A stretch of DNA of 64,000 nucleotides from Actomonas sp051209155 (GTDB lineage: Bacteria > Verrucomicrobiota > Verrucomicrobiia > Opitutales > Opitutaceae): assembly GCA_051209155.1 (NCBI GenBank), contig JBPJGB010000003.1; one strand, written 5' to 3'. Below, piece after piece: positions 27,446 to 37,800 of this stretch. The notes under the pieces are model-generated. The model searched no databases, was not told the origin of the DNA, and was given only the letters and a program-made list of their open reading frames with translations. Each line of letters opens with the position of its first letter. The first letter of the stretch is position 1. The position numbers and the translations under genes are program-made.

Positions 27446-29461
27446 TTAGAGGTTGGCTCCAAGGCGATTGAGCATGCGCCCAAGGGTGGCGGGCACATCG
27501 GCGCGCACGTGGATGAACTCATCCACACCGGCATCGCTGAACGCTTTCTGCACCGCTTCGTCGCGTGGCAATCCGGCCAGCACCACTTGCATGTTGGGCT
27601 GCGCGGACTTGACCGCTTTGGCCAGCGATGGGACGAGGTCGGGATAGGTGTCATCGGTGGAACAAATCACCACCGCATCGGCTCCGCTTTCGACCGCGGC
27701 TTGGGCAGCCGCCTCCGCGGTCTCGTAGGCTGTTTTGCCGGCGAGGGCAAAACCACCCACCGCGACGAAACCAGCCGAGAAGTCGGCCCGCGGTTTGTGC
27801 TGCTTCACCGGGCCCATTTTCGCGAGGAAGACGGTCGGTGCTTTGCCGCGGGTCGCGGTGAGATCGGCCGCCGCGAGGCGCAGCGCTTCGAACGGTGCCG
27901 CGGCCGAGTAGGCCGCCAAGGAGGCGACTTCAACCGTCGACAGTTGCGCTCCGACGATGATGTCTCCGACCGGGGTGCCGGCGCGCAGCGCATCGATCGC
28001 CTTGCCCAAGCGGGTGGCCCAATCGTTTTCGCCGCCCGCCACGAAGATCGCAGCAGTCGGTGCTGCGGCCACGACGCCGGCTTTGATCGAGTCCTTGGCA
28101 TTCGGGAACAGGTTGGTGCCAACAAGTCCACTGCGACGCACCGCGTAGTCCTTGTTGCGCCCCTTGGTTGTGCCGGCGATTTGTTCCTGCACCCAACCGG
28201 CGGCGAGCGCGGCGCAAAGTCCGCCCTGTTCCTCGACCTGTTGGAAGAGCGTCCACGCCTTGCGGGCCAGTTGATCGCTGACGTTCTCCACATACCAGGA
28301 GCCGCCCGCGGCGTCGGTCGGCACGTTGAAACCGAACTCGTCGGCCAGCAGCACGTGCAGGTTGCGGGCGATGCGCTCGCCCACCGAACTGTTCCCACCG
28401 GCCGGTGTATCAAACGCGTCGATACTCAGGCCATCGACACCGCCGAGCACGGCGGACAAGGCCTCGGTCGTGGCCCGCAGCATGTTCACGTGCGGATCGA
28501 GCCGGGTCTTATTCCAGCGCGCGGTGACCGCGGTGACTTCGACCTGGGCGGCGTCCGCCGCGGTGGCGCCGAGACCAACCAGGAGCTTGGCGAGCACGAC
28601 GCGCCAGGCGCGGAACTTGGCCAGCTCCATGAAGAAGCGCGGACCGATCCCAAAGCGCACCAGCAGGGACGCGGTGAGGTCTTCGAGCGAAACGTTCTGC
28701 GACTCCAAGGCCCGTGCATTCTCGGCGACCGCGGCCAGCGCGAGACCGAGCTCCTGCACGGCATTCGCGCCGGCGTCGGACCACACCGCGGCATCGACCG
28801 CGACGGTGCGGAATCCGGGAGCGTTGGTTTTACCCCAGCCAATCGCTGCGGCGGCGTCGCCCCAAACCGGCGCCCAGGTTTCCGGCACGGTGCCGGATCG
28901 GACCGCCGCGGCGATCGGATCGGCGGCCACGCTGCCGTGAAGGGATTCGAGGTTCAGTCCGCGCTCGGCGGCATAGGCCGAAATCATCGCGATGGATGGG
29001 AGCGCCGAAGTCGCAACCGGGAAATGAATGGGCACCGCGGTGAGCTCCACATCACGCAGGGCCGCGATGAGTGACTCGAGCTTCGCTGGCGCCCAGTCGC
29101 CGCGGGCGGCGGCATCGGCCCCGGGCACGACCACGGCATCCTGGCCGGCCATCAGAGCCGCCCGCACACCTTTGTTGTAAGCTTCGGCATCGGGTCGCCG
29201 AATTTCCTGCAGCCTGCGGCAGGTCTGCCGGGCAGCCACTGCGGTCGCCCCGCGGGCGAGGCTGGCCTCGGTTTCGAGTCCCACCGGCAGGTCGGCGCGC
29301 GTGTAAAGTGGATTGAGGGCAATGCCTTCGGGGGTGCGGGTGATCAGGCGTTTTTCAAATGGCGCTCCCTTTAGGTCTCGTTCGACCTGTGCACGCCAAG
29401 TGGCGAGCGCGACGGTCAAGGCTTCCTCCGGAGGGTTGGTTGGGCGGGTGTTCGGATCCAT
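27446..29461 (-). CDS. mutA: Methylmalonyl-CoA mutase, small subunit
   Basis: The 671-residue subunit is homologous to MutB but has lost the DxHxxG cobalamin motif: the equivalent place reads AKMGPVKQHKPRADF, as is normal for the non-catalytic MutA partner. The barrel half (RFGIGPRFFMELAKFRAWRV and ERIARNLHVLLADEFG) and the C-terminal flavodoxin-like half (VVICSTDDTYPDLVPSLAK) are complete. It is the first gene of the minus-strand mutA-mutB-meaB operon and is divergent from mce. Confidence 0.95.
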   Translation of the reverse strand: MDPNTRPTNPPEEALTVALATWRAQVERDLKGAPFEKRLITRTPEGIALNPLYTRADLPVGLETEASLARGATAVAARQTCRRLQEIRRPDAEAYNKGVRAALMAGQDAVVVPGADAAARGDWAPAKLESLIAALRDVELTAVPIHFPVATSALPSIAMISAYAAERGLNLESLHGSVAADPIAAAVRSGTVPETWAPVWGDAAAAIGWGKTNAPGFRTVAVDAAVWSDAGANAVQELGLALAAVAENARALESQNVSLEDLTASLLVRFGIGPRFFMELAKFRAWRVVLAKLLVGLGATAADAAQVEVTAVTARWNKTRLDPHVNMLRATTEALSAVLGGVDGLSIDAFDTPAGGNSSVGERIARNLHVLLADEFGFNVPTDAAGGSWYVENVSDQLARKAWTLFQQVEEQGGLCAALAAGWVQEQIAGTTKGRNKDYAVRRSGLVGTNLFPNAKDSIKAGVVAAAPTAAIFVAGGENDWATRLGKAIDALRAGTPVGDIIVGAQLSTVEVASLAAYSAAAPFEALRLAAADLTATRGKAPTVFLAKMGPVKQHKPRADFSAGFVAVGGFALAGKTAYETAEAAAQAAVESGADAVVICSTDDTYPDLVPSLAKAVKSAQPNMQVVLAGLPRDEAVQKAFSDAGVDEFIHVRADVPATLGRMLNRLGANL

Positions 29462-29657
29462 GATGGTTCGGACGTTGCGGGCTCAGCTTAGCTGGACGCC
29501 GCGCACTCGACTCCGCACATTTTGTCAAAGCATCCCCGTCACCTCCGCTTTCCTAGGGGCAACTGGGCAAACCATGCCTACCCAAACGCAATCCATGCCG
29601 AGCCACCCCTCAAAATCTGCGGCATGATGTGCCCCGCACAACCAAGCCAAACGAGCC
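29462..29657. promoter_or_regulatory. Divergent control region between mutA and mce
   Basis: This 196-bp gap must carry the promoters of both halves of the methylmalonyl-CoA module. It is less GC-rich than the flanks and includes a TTTGTCAAAGC stretch near 29520, but I cannot point to a convincing promoter pair. A cobalamin riboswitch was looked for and not recognised. Confidence 0.45.
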
Positions 29658-30071
29658 ATGATTACTCGCATCGACCACCTCGGCATTGCCGTCAAAGACC
29701 TGACGACGGCCATTGCCTTCTACGAAAACGCCCTGGGGCTTAAGTGTGAACACACCGAAGAGGTGCCGTCGCAAAAAGTGCGCACCGCGTTCTTTCATTG
29801 CGGCGAAGTTCACCTGGAGCTGCTGGAGCCGACGGCCGAGGACAGCCCGATCGCGAAGTTCCTGGAGAAGAACGGCGAGGGTATCCACCACATCGCCTAC
29901 GCGACCGACGTGATCGAAGACCAGCTGCAGGACGCCGCCGCGGCGGGTGTGCGGCTGATCCACGAAACGCCCTTCGAAGGCGCGGCCAACAAGATGGTCG
30001 CTTTCCTCCACCCCAAGTCGACGCACGGCGTGCTCACCGAATTTTGCGCGCCCAAAACCGCGGACGCCTGA
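29658..30071 (+). CDS. mce: Methylmalonyl-CoA epimerase
   Basis: This 137-residue vicinal-oxygen-chelate protein epimerises (R)- and (S)-methylmalonyl-CoA. Seen: RIDHLGIAVKDLTTAIAFYE with the first metal His, a central VHLELLEPTAEDSPIAKFL, GIHHIAYATDVIED with the second His and a C-terminal HGVLTEFCAP with the metal Glu. Length is typical. It opens the plus-strand set mce-mmdA-mmdC-mmdD-mmdB with 42 bp to the next gene. Confidence 0.95.
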   Translation: MITRIDHLGIAVKDLTTAIAFYENALGLKCEHTEEVPSQKVRTAFFHCGEVHLELLEPTAEDSPIAKFLEKNGEGIHHIAYATDVIEDQLQDAAAAGVRLIHETPFEGAANKMVAFLHPKSTHGVLTEFCAPKTADA

Positions 30072-30113
30072 GCCCACCTTCCCCCTACACCGTTCACTTT
30101 CCTCATTCCTCCG

Positions 30114-31667
30114 ATGCCCATTGCACCAGAGCACCTCAAGCGCCTCGAAGACGCTCGGCACGTTGCCGAGGTCGGCGGGGGCGAAGATAAAATCGCCAAA
30201 CGGCACGAAAAAGGCCTGCTGACCGCTCGGGAGCGCCTCGCCGCGCTGTTTGAGCCGGGCACCTTCATGGAGTTCGGGCAACTGGCCCAACACGCCTGCA
30301 ACCAATTCGGCATGGAAAAAAAGTCCATGCCGGGTGACGGCGTCGTCACCGGCGTCGGCTACGTCGACGGCCGCCCGGTCGCCGCCTTCAGCCAGGACTT
30401 CACCGTCGGGGGCGGCGCCCTCGGTCGCATCCACGCCAAGAAGATCTGCGACATCATGGAATACGCCGGTCAGGCCGGCATGCCGGTTCTCGGTATCAAC
30501 GACTCCGGCGGCGCCCGCATCCAGGAGGGTGAAGATTCGCTCTCCGGCTACGGCCAGGTGTTCTTCAAGAACGTGCTCCTGTCCGGCGTCGTGCCGCAGG
30601 TCTCGATCATTGCCGGCCCGTGCGCCGGTGGCGCGGCCTACTCGCCCGCCCTCACCGATTTCCTCATCATGACGCGCAAGAACGCGCAGATGTTCATCTG
30701 TGGCCCGGAGGTCATCAAGGCCTCGACCGGCCAGACCACCACGATGGAGGAAATCGGCAGCGCCGACGCCCACGCCGCGATCTCCGGCAACGTGCACTTC
30801 ATCGCCAACGACGAACAGCACGCCCTCCAGATCGCCAAGAAGCTCTTCTCCTTCCTGCCGTCCAACAATGTCGGCGATCCGCCGCACCGCCCGCCGCCCA
30901 ATCTCGTGCTCAACCCCGACCACGAGATGAACGAACTCATTCCCGCCGATCCCAAAACGCCGATCGACGTGAAGAAGATTATCCGTCGCCTCGTCGACGA
31001 AGGCGACTTCCTTGAGGTGCAGGAGTTCTTCGCCAAGAACCTCGTGGTCGGCTTCTGCCGTATCCAGGGAATCGTGACGGGAATCGTGGCCAACCAGCCC
31101 GCGGTCAAAGCCGGCACCCTCGACATCGATGCCTCCGACAAGGGCGCGCGCTTCATCCGCTTCTGCAACATCTTCAACATTCCGCTCCTCACCCTCGTGG
31201 ATGTGCCCGGCTTCCTGCCCGGCGTTGCCCAGGAACGCGGCGGCATCATCCGCCACGGCGCCAAGATGCTTTTCGCCTACGCGGCCTCCACCGTGCCGAA
31301 GATCACCGTCATCATGCGCAAGGCCTACGGCGGGGCTTACCTCGCCATGTGCAGCGCTGACATGGGCGCCGACATGGTCTTCGCCTGGCCCACCGCCGAG
31401 ATCGCGGTCATGGGCGCCGAAGGCGCGGTCAAGATCCTCTACAAGCGCGAGATCGGCGCCGCCGAGGATCCCGCCAAAACGGCTGAGGAATACGCGGTCG
31501 AATACCGGGACAAGTTCGCCTCGCCCTACCGGGTCGCCGCGAAAGCCATGATCACCGACATCATCGAGCCCTCGCAGACCCGCGGCATCGTCGCCATGGC
31601 CCTGCGCAACACGCTCTCCAAGCGTGAAACGCGCCCGCCGAAGAAGCACGGCAACATCCCGCTCTAA
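30114..31667 (+). CDS. mmdA: Methylmalonyl-CoA decarboxylase/carboxyltransferase alpha subunit
   Basis: The 517-residue protein is a biotin-dependent carboxyltransferase of the PccB/MmdA family: EDARHVAEVGGGEDKIAKRH, SQDFTVGGGALGRIHAKKI, GINDSGGARIQEGEDSLSGY with an oxyanion Gly pair, and the second oxyanion region FLPGVAQERGGIIRHGAKML and KAYGGAYLAMCS. PccB and MmdA cannot be separated by these motifs alone, but the neighbours (biotin carrier, small gamma/delta-like subunit and a Na+-translocating beta subunit, with no biotin carboxylase) favour a Na+-pumping decarboxylase over a carboxylase. Confidence 0.9.
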   Translation: MPIAPEHLKRLEDARHVAEVGGGEDKIAKRHEKGLLTARERLAALFEPGTFMEFGQLAQHACNQFGMEKKSMPGDGVVTGVGYVDGRPVAAFSQDFTVGGGALGRIHAKKICDIMEYAGQAGMPVLGINDSGGARIQEGEDSLSGYGQVFFKNVLLSGVVPQVSIIAGPCAGGAAYSPALTDFLIMTRKNAQMFICGPEVIKASTGQTTTMEEIGSADAHAAISGNVHFIANDEQHALQIAKKLFSFLPSNNVGDPPHRPPPNLVLNPDHEMNELIPADPKTPIDVKKIIRRLVDEGDFLEVQEFFAKNLVVGFCRIQGIVTGIVANQPAVKAGTLDIDASDKGARFIRFCNIFNIPLLTLVDVPGFLPGVAQERGGIIRHGAKMLFAYAASTVPKITVIMRKAYGGAYLAMCSADMGADMVFAWPTAEIAVMGAEGAVKILYKREIGAAEDPAKTAEEYAVEYRDKFASPYRVAAKAMITDIIEPSQTRGIVAMALRNTLSKRETRPPKKHGNIPL

Positions 31668-31714
31668 ACTCGCACCACCGTTTCTCCCCTCCTTTCCCTG
31701 CCGATCAAAACATC

Positions 31715-32098
31715 ATGAAAAAACTACGCGTCACCGTAGATGGAAAATCCTATGACGTCGTCGTCGAAGTGCTCGACGACGCCCCGGCCGCGAGCGCGTC
31801 CGCCGCTCCTTTGGCCGCGGCGGCTCCACCCGTCGTGGCTCCGGCGCCGAGCGCCCCGGCCTCGGCTCCGACGGCCGCCGCCGGCGACGGCGCGATCGTT
31901 AGTCCGCTCGCGGGTAAGATCATTTCCGTCGACGTGAAACCCGGCGACAAGGTCGAGAACGGCGCGCAGGTCGCGACCGTCGAAGCGATGAAGATGAATA
32001 CCTTCATCTACGCCGAACAGGCCGGCACCGTGGCTTCCGTAGCCGTGAATCCGGGCGATTCCGTCGAGGAAGGCGCCGTCATCCTGCAACTCGCCTGA
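31715..32098 (+). CDS. mmdC: Biotin carrier subunit of the decarboxylase
   Basis: The 127-residue protein has a short N-terminal part, a Pro/Ala-rich flexible linker (residues about 27-60) and a C-terminal biotinyl domain with the biotinylated lysine in VEAMKMNTF (EAMKM). This layout is that of the gamma/MmdC-type carrier that moves CO2 from the alpha subunit to the beta subunit. It is 47 bp after mmdA and 13 bp before the next gene. Confidence 0.93.
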   Translation: MKKLRVTVDGKSYDVVVEVLDDAPAASASAAPLAAAAPPVVAPAPSAPASAPTAAAGDGAIVSPLAGKIISVDVKPGDKVENGAQVATVEAMKMNTFIYAEQAGTVASVAVNPGDSVEEGAVILQLA

Positions 32099-32111
32099 CC
32101 CCCTTCTCGCC

Positions 32112-32486
32112 ATGTCCTTCCCACTGTCCCTTGCGTCGATCACGGAAAACCCGTCGCTGACCGAGTTGATCGAGTTCCAGGCCACCGGGTTGGTGGTCGT
32201 GTTCTCGGCGCTGATCACGATCTGGATTTTCCTGGAGCTCCTCGGGAAAGTGTTTCGCAACCGGGCTCCGGCCCCCGCCGCGGCCCAGCCGACCGCTCCC
32301 CGCCCGGCCGCGGCCGACGCCGCCACGGGCACGCCACCGCAGGCCATCGCCGCCATCAGTGCGGCGGTCCATGTGGCCCTGCAGGGACGCGCTCACCGGA
32401 TCGCATCCATCAAGCTGGCCGGCGGTCAACCCAACTGGGCGGCCGAAGGACGGCGCGAACACTTCTCCTCTCATCGCGTGCGCTAA
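32112..32486 (+). CDS. mmdD: OadG/MmdD-like membrane subunit of the Na+-pumping decarboxylase
   Basis: The 124-residue protein has one membrane helix (about residues 25-48, FQATGLVVVFSALITIWIFL), an Ala/Pro-rich linker and a C-terminal amphipathic tail AAISAAVHVAL with HRIASIK, matching OadG/MmdD subunits that tether the complex to the membrane. Identity rests mainly on layout and position between the biotin carrier and the beta subunit. Confidence 0.82.
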   Translation: MSFPLSLASITENPSLTELIEFQATGLVVVFSALITIWIFLELLGKVFRNRAPAPAAAQPTAPRPAAADAATGTPPQAIAAISAAVHVALQGRAHRIASIKLAGGQPNWAAEGRREHFSSHRVR

Positions 32487-32501
32487 CGAGAAAGCACTCC
32501 C

Positions 32502-33731
32502 ATGCTGCAAAACCTCATCGAATTCTTCAGCACCACCGGCTTCAGCCAGGTCACCTTCGGCATGCTCATCATGTGGGTGATCGCCGCGGTTCTGCTCTAC
32601 CTCGCGGTGGCCAAAGGCTTTGAGCCTCTGCTGCTCGTTCCCATCGCGTTTGGCGCGATCCTCGCCAACCTGCCCACCCGCGGCATGATCGATCCGGTGG
32701 CCCCGGCGACCTTCCGCGTCGAGGCGCAGGTGGAACACCACGAAAACGCCGCCGGCGACGTGGCTGCCGAGGGCGAAACCCAGACGCTCCACATCACCAA
32801 GATGGAAGGCGGGCTCTACGACTTCCTGTCGCAAGGCATCAAGTTGGAGCTCATCCCGCCGCTCATCTTCCTCGGCGTCGGCGCCCTCACCGACTTCGGT
32901 CCGCTCATCGCCATGCCGCGCACCCTGCTGCTCGGCGCCGCGGCCCAGGCCGGCGTGTTCCTCACCTTCTTCAGCTCCTTCCTCCTCGGCTTCTCGCCCG
33001 CGCAGGCCGCCTCCATTGGTATTATCGGCGGCGCGGACGGACCGACCGCGATCTTTCTCTCCAACAAGCTCGCCCCCGAGCTGCTGGGGGCCATCGCCGT
33101 CGCCGCCTACAGCTACATGTCGCTGGTGCCGCTCATTCAGCCACCGATCATGCGTCTGCTCACGACCGAGAAGGAGCGCAAGATTCGCATGAAATCGCTG
33201 CGCAAGGTCTCGAAGTTGGAAAAGCTCATCTTCGCGATCGCGGTCATGGTGATCTGCGTGCTGCTCGTGCCCGACGCCACCGCGCTCATCGGCATGCTCA
33301 TGCTGGGCAACTTCCTCCGTGAATCCGGCGTCACCGAGCGCCTGGTGAAGGCCGCGCAAAACGAGATCATCAACGTGCTCACCATCTTCCTCGGCACCAG
33401 CGTCGGCATCACCATGCAGGCCGACAGCTTCCTCGCCCCGGCCACGCTCAAGATCATTGTGCTCGGCGTCATCGCTTTCTGCGTGTCGACCGCCACGGGC
33501 GTGCTCATGGCCAAGGTGATGAACATGGTGAGCAAGACGCCGATCAACCCGCTCATCGGTTCCGCCGGCGTCTCGGCGGTGCCCATGGCTGCCCGCGTCT
33601 CCCACGTGGAAGGTCAGCGCGCCGATCCCGGCAACTATCTCATGATGCACGCGATGGGCCCCAACGTCGCGGGTGTCATCGGCACCGCGGTCGCCGCCGG
33701 CTTCCTCATCTCCACCCTGGGTGGGGGCTGA
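32502..33731 (+). CDS. mmdB: Na+-translocating decarboxylase beta subunit
   Basis: The 409-residue integral membrane protein has about ten helices and the OadB/MmdB signature: GFSQVTFGMLIMWVIAAVLLY, FLGVGALTDFGPLIAMP, GIIGGADGPTAIFLSNKLAP (the conserved Asp at the Na+/carboxybiotin site) and the C-terminal HAMGPNVAGVIGTAVAAG. It decarboxylates carboxybiotin and exports Na+. An insertion of about 35 acidic residues (HHENAAGDVAAEGETQ region, near 75-100) lies in a loop and is longer than usual. It ends the operon. Confidence 0.95.
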   Translation: MLQNLIEFFSTTGFSQVTFGMLIMWVIAAVLLYLAVAKGFEPLLLVPIAFGAILANLPTRGMIDPVAPATFRVEAQVEHHENAAGDVAAEGETQTLHITKMEGGLYDFLSQGIKLELIPPLIFLGVGALTDFGPLIAMPRTLLLGAAAQAGVFLTFFSSFLLGFSPAQAASIGIIGGADGPTAIFLSNKLAPELLGAIAVAAYSYMSLVPLIQPPIMRLLTTEKERKIRMKSLRKVSKLEKLIFAIAVMVICVLLVPDATALIGMLMLGNFLRESGVTERLVKAAQNEIINVLTIFLGTSVGITMQADSFLAPATLKIIVLGVIAFCVSTATGVLMAKVMNMVSKTPINPLIGSAGVSAVPMAARVSHVEGQRADPGNYLMMHAMGPNVAGVIGTAVAAGFLISTLGGG

Positions 33732-33766
33732 GGCCTCAAGGTCACACGACAACAGACAACGAACCA

Positions 33767-33786
33767 TGTCCCTGAAACTAGGGACA
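33767..33786. terminator. Small hairpin after mmdB
   Basis: TGTCCCT and AGGGACA pair around a 6-nt loop, 36 bp after the mmdB stop. There is no T-run, so it is at best a weak terminator or mRNA-end hairpin. Confidence 0.3.
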
Positions 33787-33869
33787 CCCGGCCCCGGCGG
33801 AGGTCGAAATCGTTCTGGCTTCCCTCCTCCGCCGCGGGCAACGTGGCCGGCGTGAAGAACCCCGCCTCG

Positions 33870-34745
33870 ATGACCCGCCGCCATGCCCTCAAGAACCTCG
33901 CCACCGGCTCGGCCCTCGCCGCCGCCGGCGCCGCCCTCACCTCGCGTCCGGCGGTCGCGCACGAGTTGCCCGCCGAACGCATCGGCCAATACAAGCACTC
34001 CGCCTGCAAGTGGTGCTACAACAAGATGTCGCTCGAGGAGCTGTGCGATCGGGGCAAGGACGTGGGCCTGCACTCGGTGGAACTCGTATCCGTCGAGGAA
34101 CTACCGATCCTTGCCGCCCGCGGCCTGGAGTGCGCGATGGTCTGGGGCGTGCCCGGCGGCATCGTCGACGGCCTCAACGAGCGCAAGAACCACGACGCGA
34201 TTCACGCCTTCATGGCCGAGAAGATTCCGGCCATGGCCGAAGCCGGGCAGAAGAACATGATCGTTTTTTCCGGCAACCGCCGCGGCCTGTCGGATGCCGA
34301 GGGTCTGGAAATCTGCGCCGAGGGCCTCGACCGCATCGTGCCGATCGCCCAGGCGCACGGCGTCACGCTCTGCATGGAGTTGCTCAACTCCAAGGTGAAC
34401 CACCCCGACTACCAATGCGACCGCACCCCGTGGGGGGTGCAACTTTGCGAGAAGGTCGGCTCCGAGCACTTCAAACTCCTCTACGACATCTACCACATGC
34501 AGATCATGGAGGGTGACCTCATCCGCACCATCCGTGACCACGGCAAATGGATTGCCCACTACCACACCGGCGGCAATCCCGGGCGCCATGAGTTGGACGG
34601 GCCCACCCAGGAGATCGACTACAAGGCCGTCATGCGTGCGATCGCCGAGACCGGTTACACCGGCTTCGTGGGGCAGGAATTTGTGCCGACTGAAGAGGAT
34701 CCGATCGCGGCGCTCGCCCGCGCGGTGAAGCTCTGCACCGTCTGA
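33870..34745 (+). CDS. Tat-exported hydroxypyruvate isomerase-like TIM-barrel protein
   Basis: The 291-residue product starts with a twin-arginine signal (MTRRHALKNLATGSALAAAG) followed by a sugar-isomerase/AP-endonuclease-2 barrel: YKHSACKWCYNKMSLEELCD, a central ICAEGLDRIVPIAQ, LYDIYHMQIMEGDL with metal-site residues, HYHTGGNPGRHELDG and GFVGQEFVPTEEDP. This is the hydroxypyruvate isomerase family layout, but in an exported form, typical of Verrucomicrobiota; the natural substrate is unknown. The ATG at 33870 fits the Tat signal; a GTG at 33843 would add nine residues before it. Confidence 0.85.
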   Translation: MTRRHALKNLATGSALAAAGAALTSRPAVAHELPAERIGQYKHSACKWCYNKMSLEELCDRGKDVGLHSVELVSVEELPILAARGLECAMVWGVPGGIVDGLNERKNHDAIHAFMAEKIPAMAEAGQKNMIVFSGNRRGLSDAEGLEICAEGLDRIVPIAQAHGVTLCMELLNSKVNHPDYQCDRTPWGVQLCEKVGSEHFKLLYDIYHMQIMEGDLIRTIRDHGKWIAHYHTGGNPGRHELDGPTQEIDYKAVMRAIAETGYTGFVGQEFVPTEEDPIAALARAVKLCTV

Positions 34746-34772
34746 TCAAGCGGCGGCTTCCGCCCAATCCGG

Positions 34773-34791
34773 CCGCGGCGAAAGGCCGCGG
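34773..34791 (+). terminator. Possible terminator hairpin
   Basis: A 7-bp GC stem (CCGCGGC with GCCGCGG, loop GAAAG) is followed by CGTATTTAT. It would separate the isomerase-like gene from the PVC haem protein gene; the weak T-stretch makes it uncertain. Confidence 0.4.
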
Positions 34792-34892
34792 CGTATTTAT
34801 CATTAAGCCGAACGGAGGATCGGTGCAGCGCCCGAAAGACGGTCATTCCTTGTCTCTGCGGGCAATTCCGTTCCTCTTTGCCCCCCTTACCC

Positions 34893-37800
34893 GTGAAATT
34901 CCCTGCAATCCCCGTTCTTCTCCTGGCCAGCGCCTCCATCGCCGCGGCCGCCTTCCCGCCCTACCCGAGCTTGGAACTCGACCCCGCTGAGCAACGCCTG
35001 CCGGAGCCGGTGATGACTCCGGCTTCCGACGCGGCCGAACAGGCGATCTCCCAGTTCCGCGCCAGCGACGACTTTGAAATCAAACTCTGGGCCGCCGAAC
35101 CGATGCTCTCCAACCCGGTGGCTTTTGACTTCGACGAACAGGGTCGCCTCTTCGTTTCCGAGACCCATCGCTACCGCAGCAGCGTGCTCGATATCCGCGG
35201 TTACATGCCGATCCTGGAACACGAGCTCGCCGCCCAGACGATCGAGGATCGCGTCAAGTTGATTGACAACGTGTTCGGTGACCAGGCCAAGGACCTCGAG
35301 ATCGAGACCGAAGTCGTGCGCCTCGTGCAGGACACCGACGGCGACGGCGTGGCCGACACCTCCAGCGTTTTCGCCGACGGGTTCAATTCCAAGCTGGACG
35401 GCATTGCCTCGGGCGTGCTCGCCCATCGCGGTAAAGTCTGGTTCTCCAACATCCCGAGCCTCTGGCAGTTTGATACGGACGAGAGCGGCACCACCGCCAC
35501 CGCGCAGCGTGAACTCATTCGCGGCTTCGGCGTGCGCTTCGGCTACACCGGCCACGATTTCCACGGCCTCATCATGGGCCCCGATGGCAAACTCTACATG
35601 AGCATCGGCGACCGCTCGACCAATGCCACCTCGAGTGTCGACGGCAGCCACGTCAAACTGCTCGACCAAGGCGCGGTTTTCCGCAGCAACCCCGACGGTT
35701 CCGAATTCGAACTCGTGGCCTGGGGCCTGCGCAATCCCCAGGAACTGGCCTTCAACCAATGGGGCGACCTCCTCACGGGCGACAACGACTGCGACAACGG
35801 CGACCTCGAGCGCCTCGTGCACGTCGTCGAAGGCGGCGACTCCGGTTGGAGCGTCGGTTACCAGTTCGCGCCGCTCGGCCGCGCCGGTCCGTGGATGAGC
35901 GAAGACCTTTGGAAACCCGATTTCCCCGGTCGCGCCGCCTACCTGCTGCCGCCGATGGCCAACATCGAGGACGGCCCCTCCGGCATCACTTACTACCCCG
36001 GCACCGGCCTCTCGCCCGCCTTCGACAACACCCTCTTCATCACCCACTTCAAAGGCTCCATCGCCCGCTCCGGCGTGCAGTCCTACAAGCTCGCCCCCAA
36101 CGGAGCGTCCTATGAAGTGACCCACAGTGAGCCCTTCGTCTGGGGCATGCTGCCGACCGACGTGACCTTCGCGCCCGACGGCAAGTTCTACTTCGTCGAC
36201 TGGGTGGTCGGCTGGCCCAAATCCAACATGGGCCGCGTCTACTCGTTGTCGCCCAAGCACCCGACCGCCGCCCAGCAAAACATGGCCACGGAGGTGCAGG
36301 CGCTCCTCGGTGGCGGTATCCAGAAAGCGGACACCGACACGCTCATCGCGCTGCTCGGCCATGTCGACCAACGCATCCGCACCGAAGCTCAGTTCGAGAT
36401 CGTTGCACGCGGCGCGGCGCACGTTCCCGCGCTCGCCCAGATGGCCGCCGATGATTCGGCCGATCTTTTCGCCCGTCTCCACGCCGTCTGGGGCCTCGGC
36501 ATGCTGCAACGAGACCACCCCCATGCCCTCGCCACGCTCGGCTTCCTGTTGGGCAATTCGACGGCCGAAGTCCGCGCCCAGGCCGCCAAGCTCGCCGGCG
36601 ACCATCATTTGAACGAGCACACCCGCACGCTGGTCGCCCTCTTGGAAGACGATGCCCCGCGCGTGCGCTTCTTCGCCGCCCAGTCGCTCGGGAAGCTCGG
36701 TGACTCCGACGTGGCCGAGCCCCTCATCGAATTGCTGCGTCGCAATAACAACGCCGACGCCTACATCCGCCACGCGGCGGTTTACGCCCTGCAAAAACTC
36801 GACAACCGCAGCGTGCTCGCCGCGCACGAAGATGATGCCTCCGCCGCCGTTCGCCTCGGCGTCATCCTCACCTATCGTCGTCTGCAGGAGCCACGCATCG
36901 CCCACTTCCTCAACGACGCCGATCCCTACCTGGTGCGCGAGACCGCTCTCGCCATCAATGACGCTCCGATCAACGAGGCCCTGCCGGCACTCGCCGCCAT
37001 GGCTGGTCGGGGCGACCTGGAGGACGAGGCCCTGCAACTGCGCATCATCAACGCCCGCCTCCGCGTCGGCCAAGCCGACGACGCCGAGGCGCTCGCCATC
37101 TACGCCGCCAACGCCGCCATCGCCGCCGACCTCCGCGAAGAGGCCTTGCACCAGCTCAGCACCTGGGCCGATCCCTTCCACCGCGACCGCGTGATGGGCG
37201 TCTACCGTCCGCTCGACGACCGTGACCCCGCGCCCGCCATCGCCGCCGTGGAGCGTCATCTCGAAGCCCTGCTCAGCGACGAAAACCGCGGCGTCAAGCT
37301 GGCTACTTTGGCCGCCATCGGTGAACTCAAAATCACCTCCGCCCTGCCGCGCCTGCGCACCTTGCTCGCCAGCGCCGAGGAAGACGGCGAAGTCCGCGCC
37401 ACCGCCCTCGGCCTGCTCGATCAACTCGAAGACCCGCAACTGCTTGAGGCCGTCGCGGTCGCCGGCAATTCCGACGATTCCGAGCTGCGCATGGCCACGC
37501 TCCCCATTCTCGCGCGTCTCTCCCCGGAACAAGCCCTGCCCGTCCTCACCCGCATGGCCACCGACGGGGCGCCCCGCGAGCAGCAAGCGGCCTACACCGC
37601 CATTGCCGATCTGGCATCGCCCGCCGCCGCCGACCTGATCCTTGCGGGCCTGCGCCACCTGAAAGCCGGTGAAGTCCCCTACCTCGCGCAGTTTGAGCTC
37701 CTCGACGCCGCCGAAGCCTCCGCCTCACCCGAGGTGCAAACCGCCCTCGCCGACGTGAAAGCCGCTTGGGAATCCTCCGGCGACAAACTCGCTCCCTTCC

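Noticed and set aside
27509..29074. 521-codon plus-strand frame opposite mutA
   Set aside because: Shadow composition and a certain gene on the other strand.
29462..29657. Cobalamin riboswitch for the B12-dependent mutase
   Set aside because: No B12-box-like core could be recognised in the divergent gap on either strand.
29610..31649. 679-codon minus-strand frame over mce and mmdA
   Set aside because: Antisense shadow of two certain enzymes.
30114..31667. Propionyl-CoA carboxylase beta chain
   Set aside because: No biotin carboxylase is in the cluster while Na+-pump subunits are, favouring the decarboxylase.
34887..37658. 923-codon open frame opposite the PVC haem protein
   Set aside because: Gly/Val/Glu-rich shadow with no motifs; the plus-strand protein is certain.
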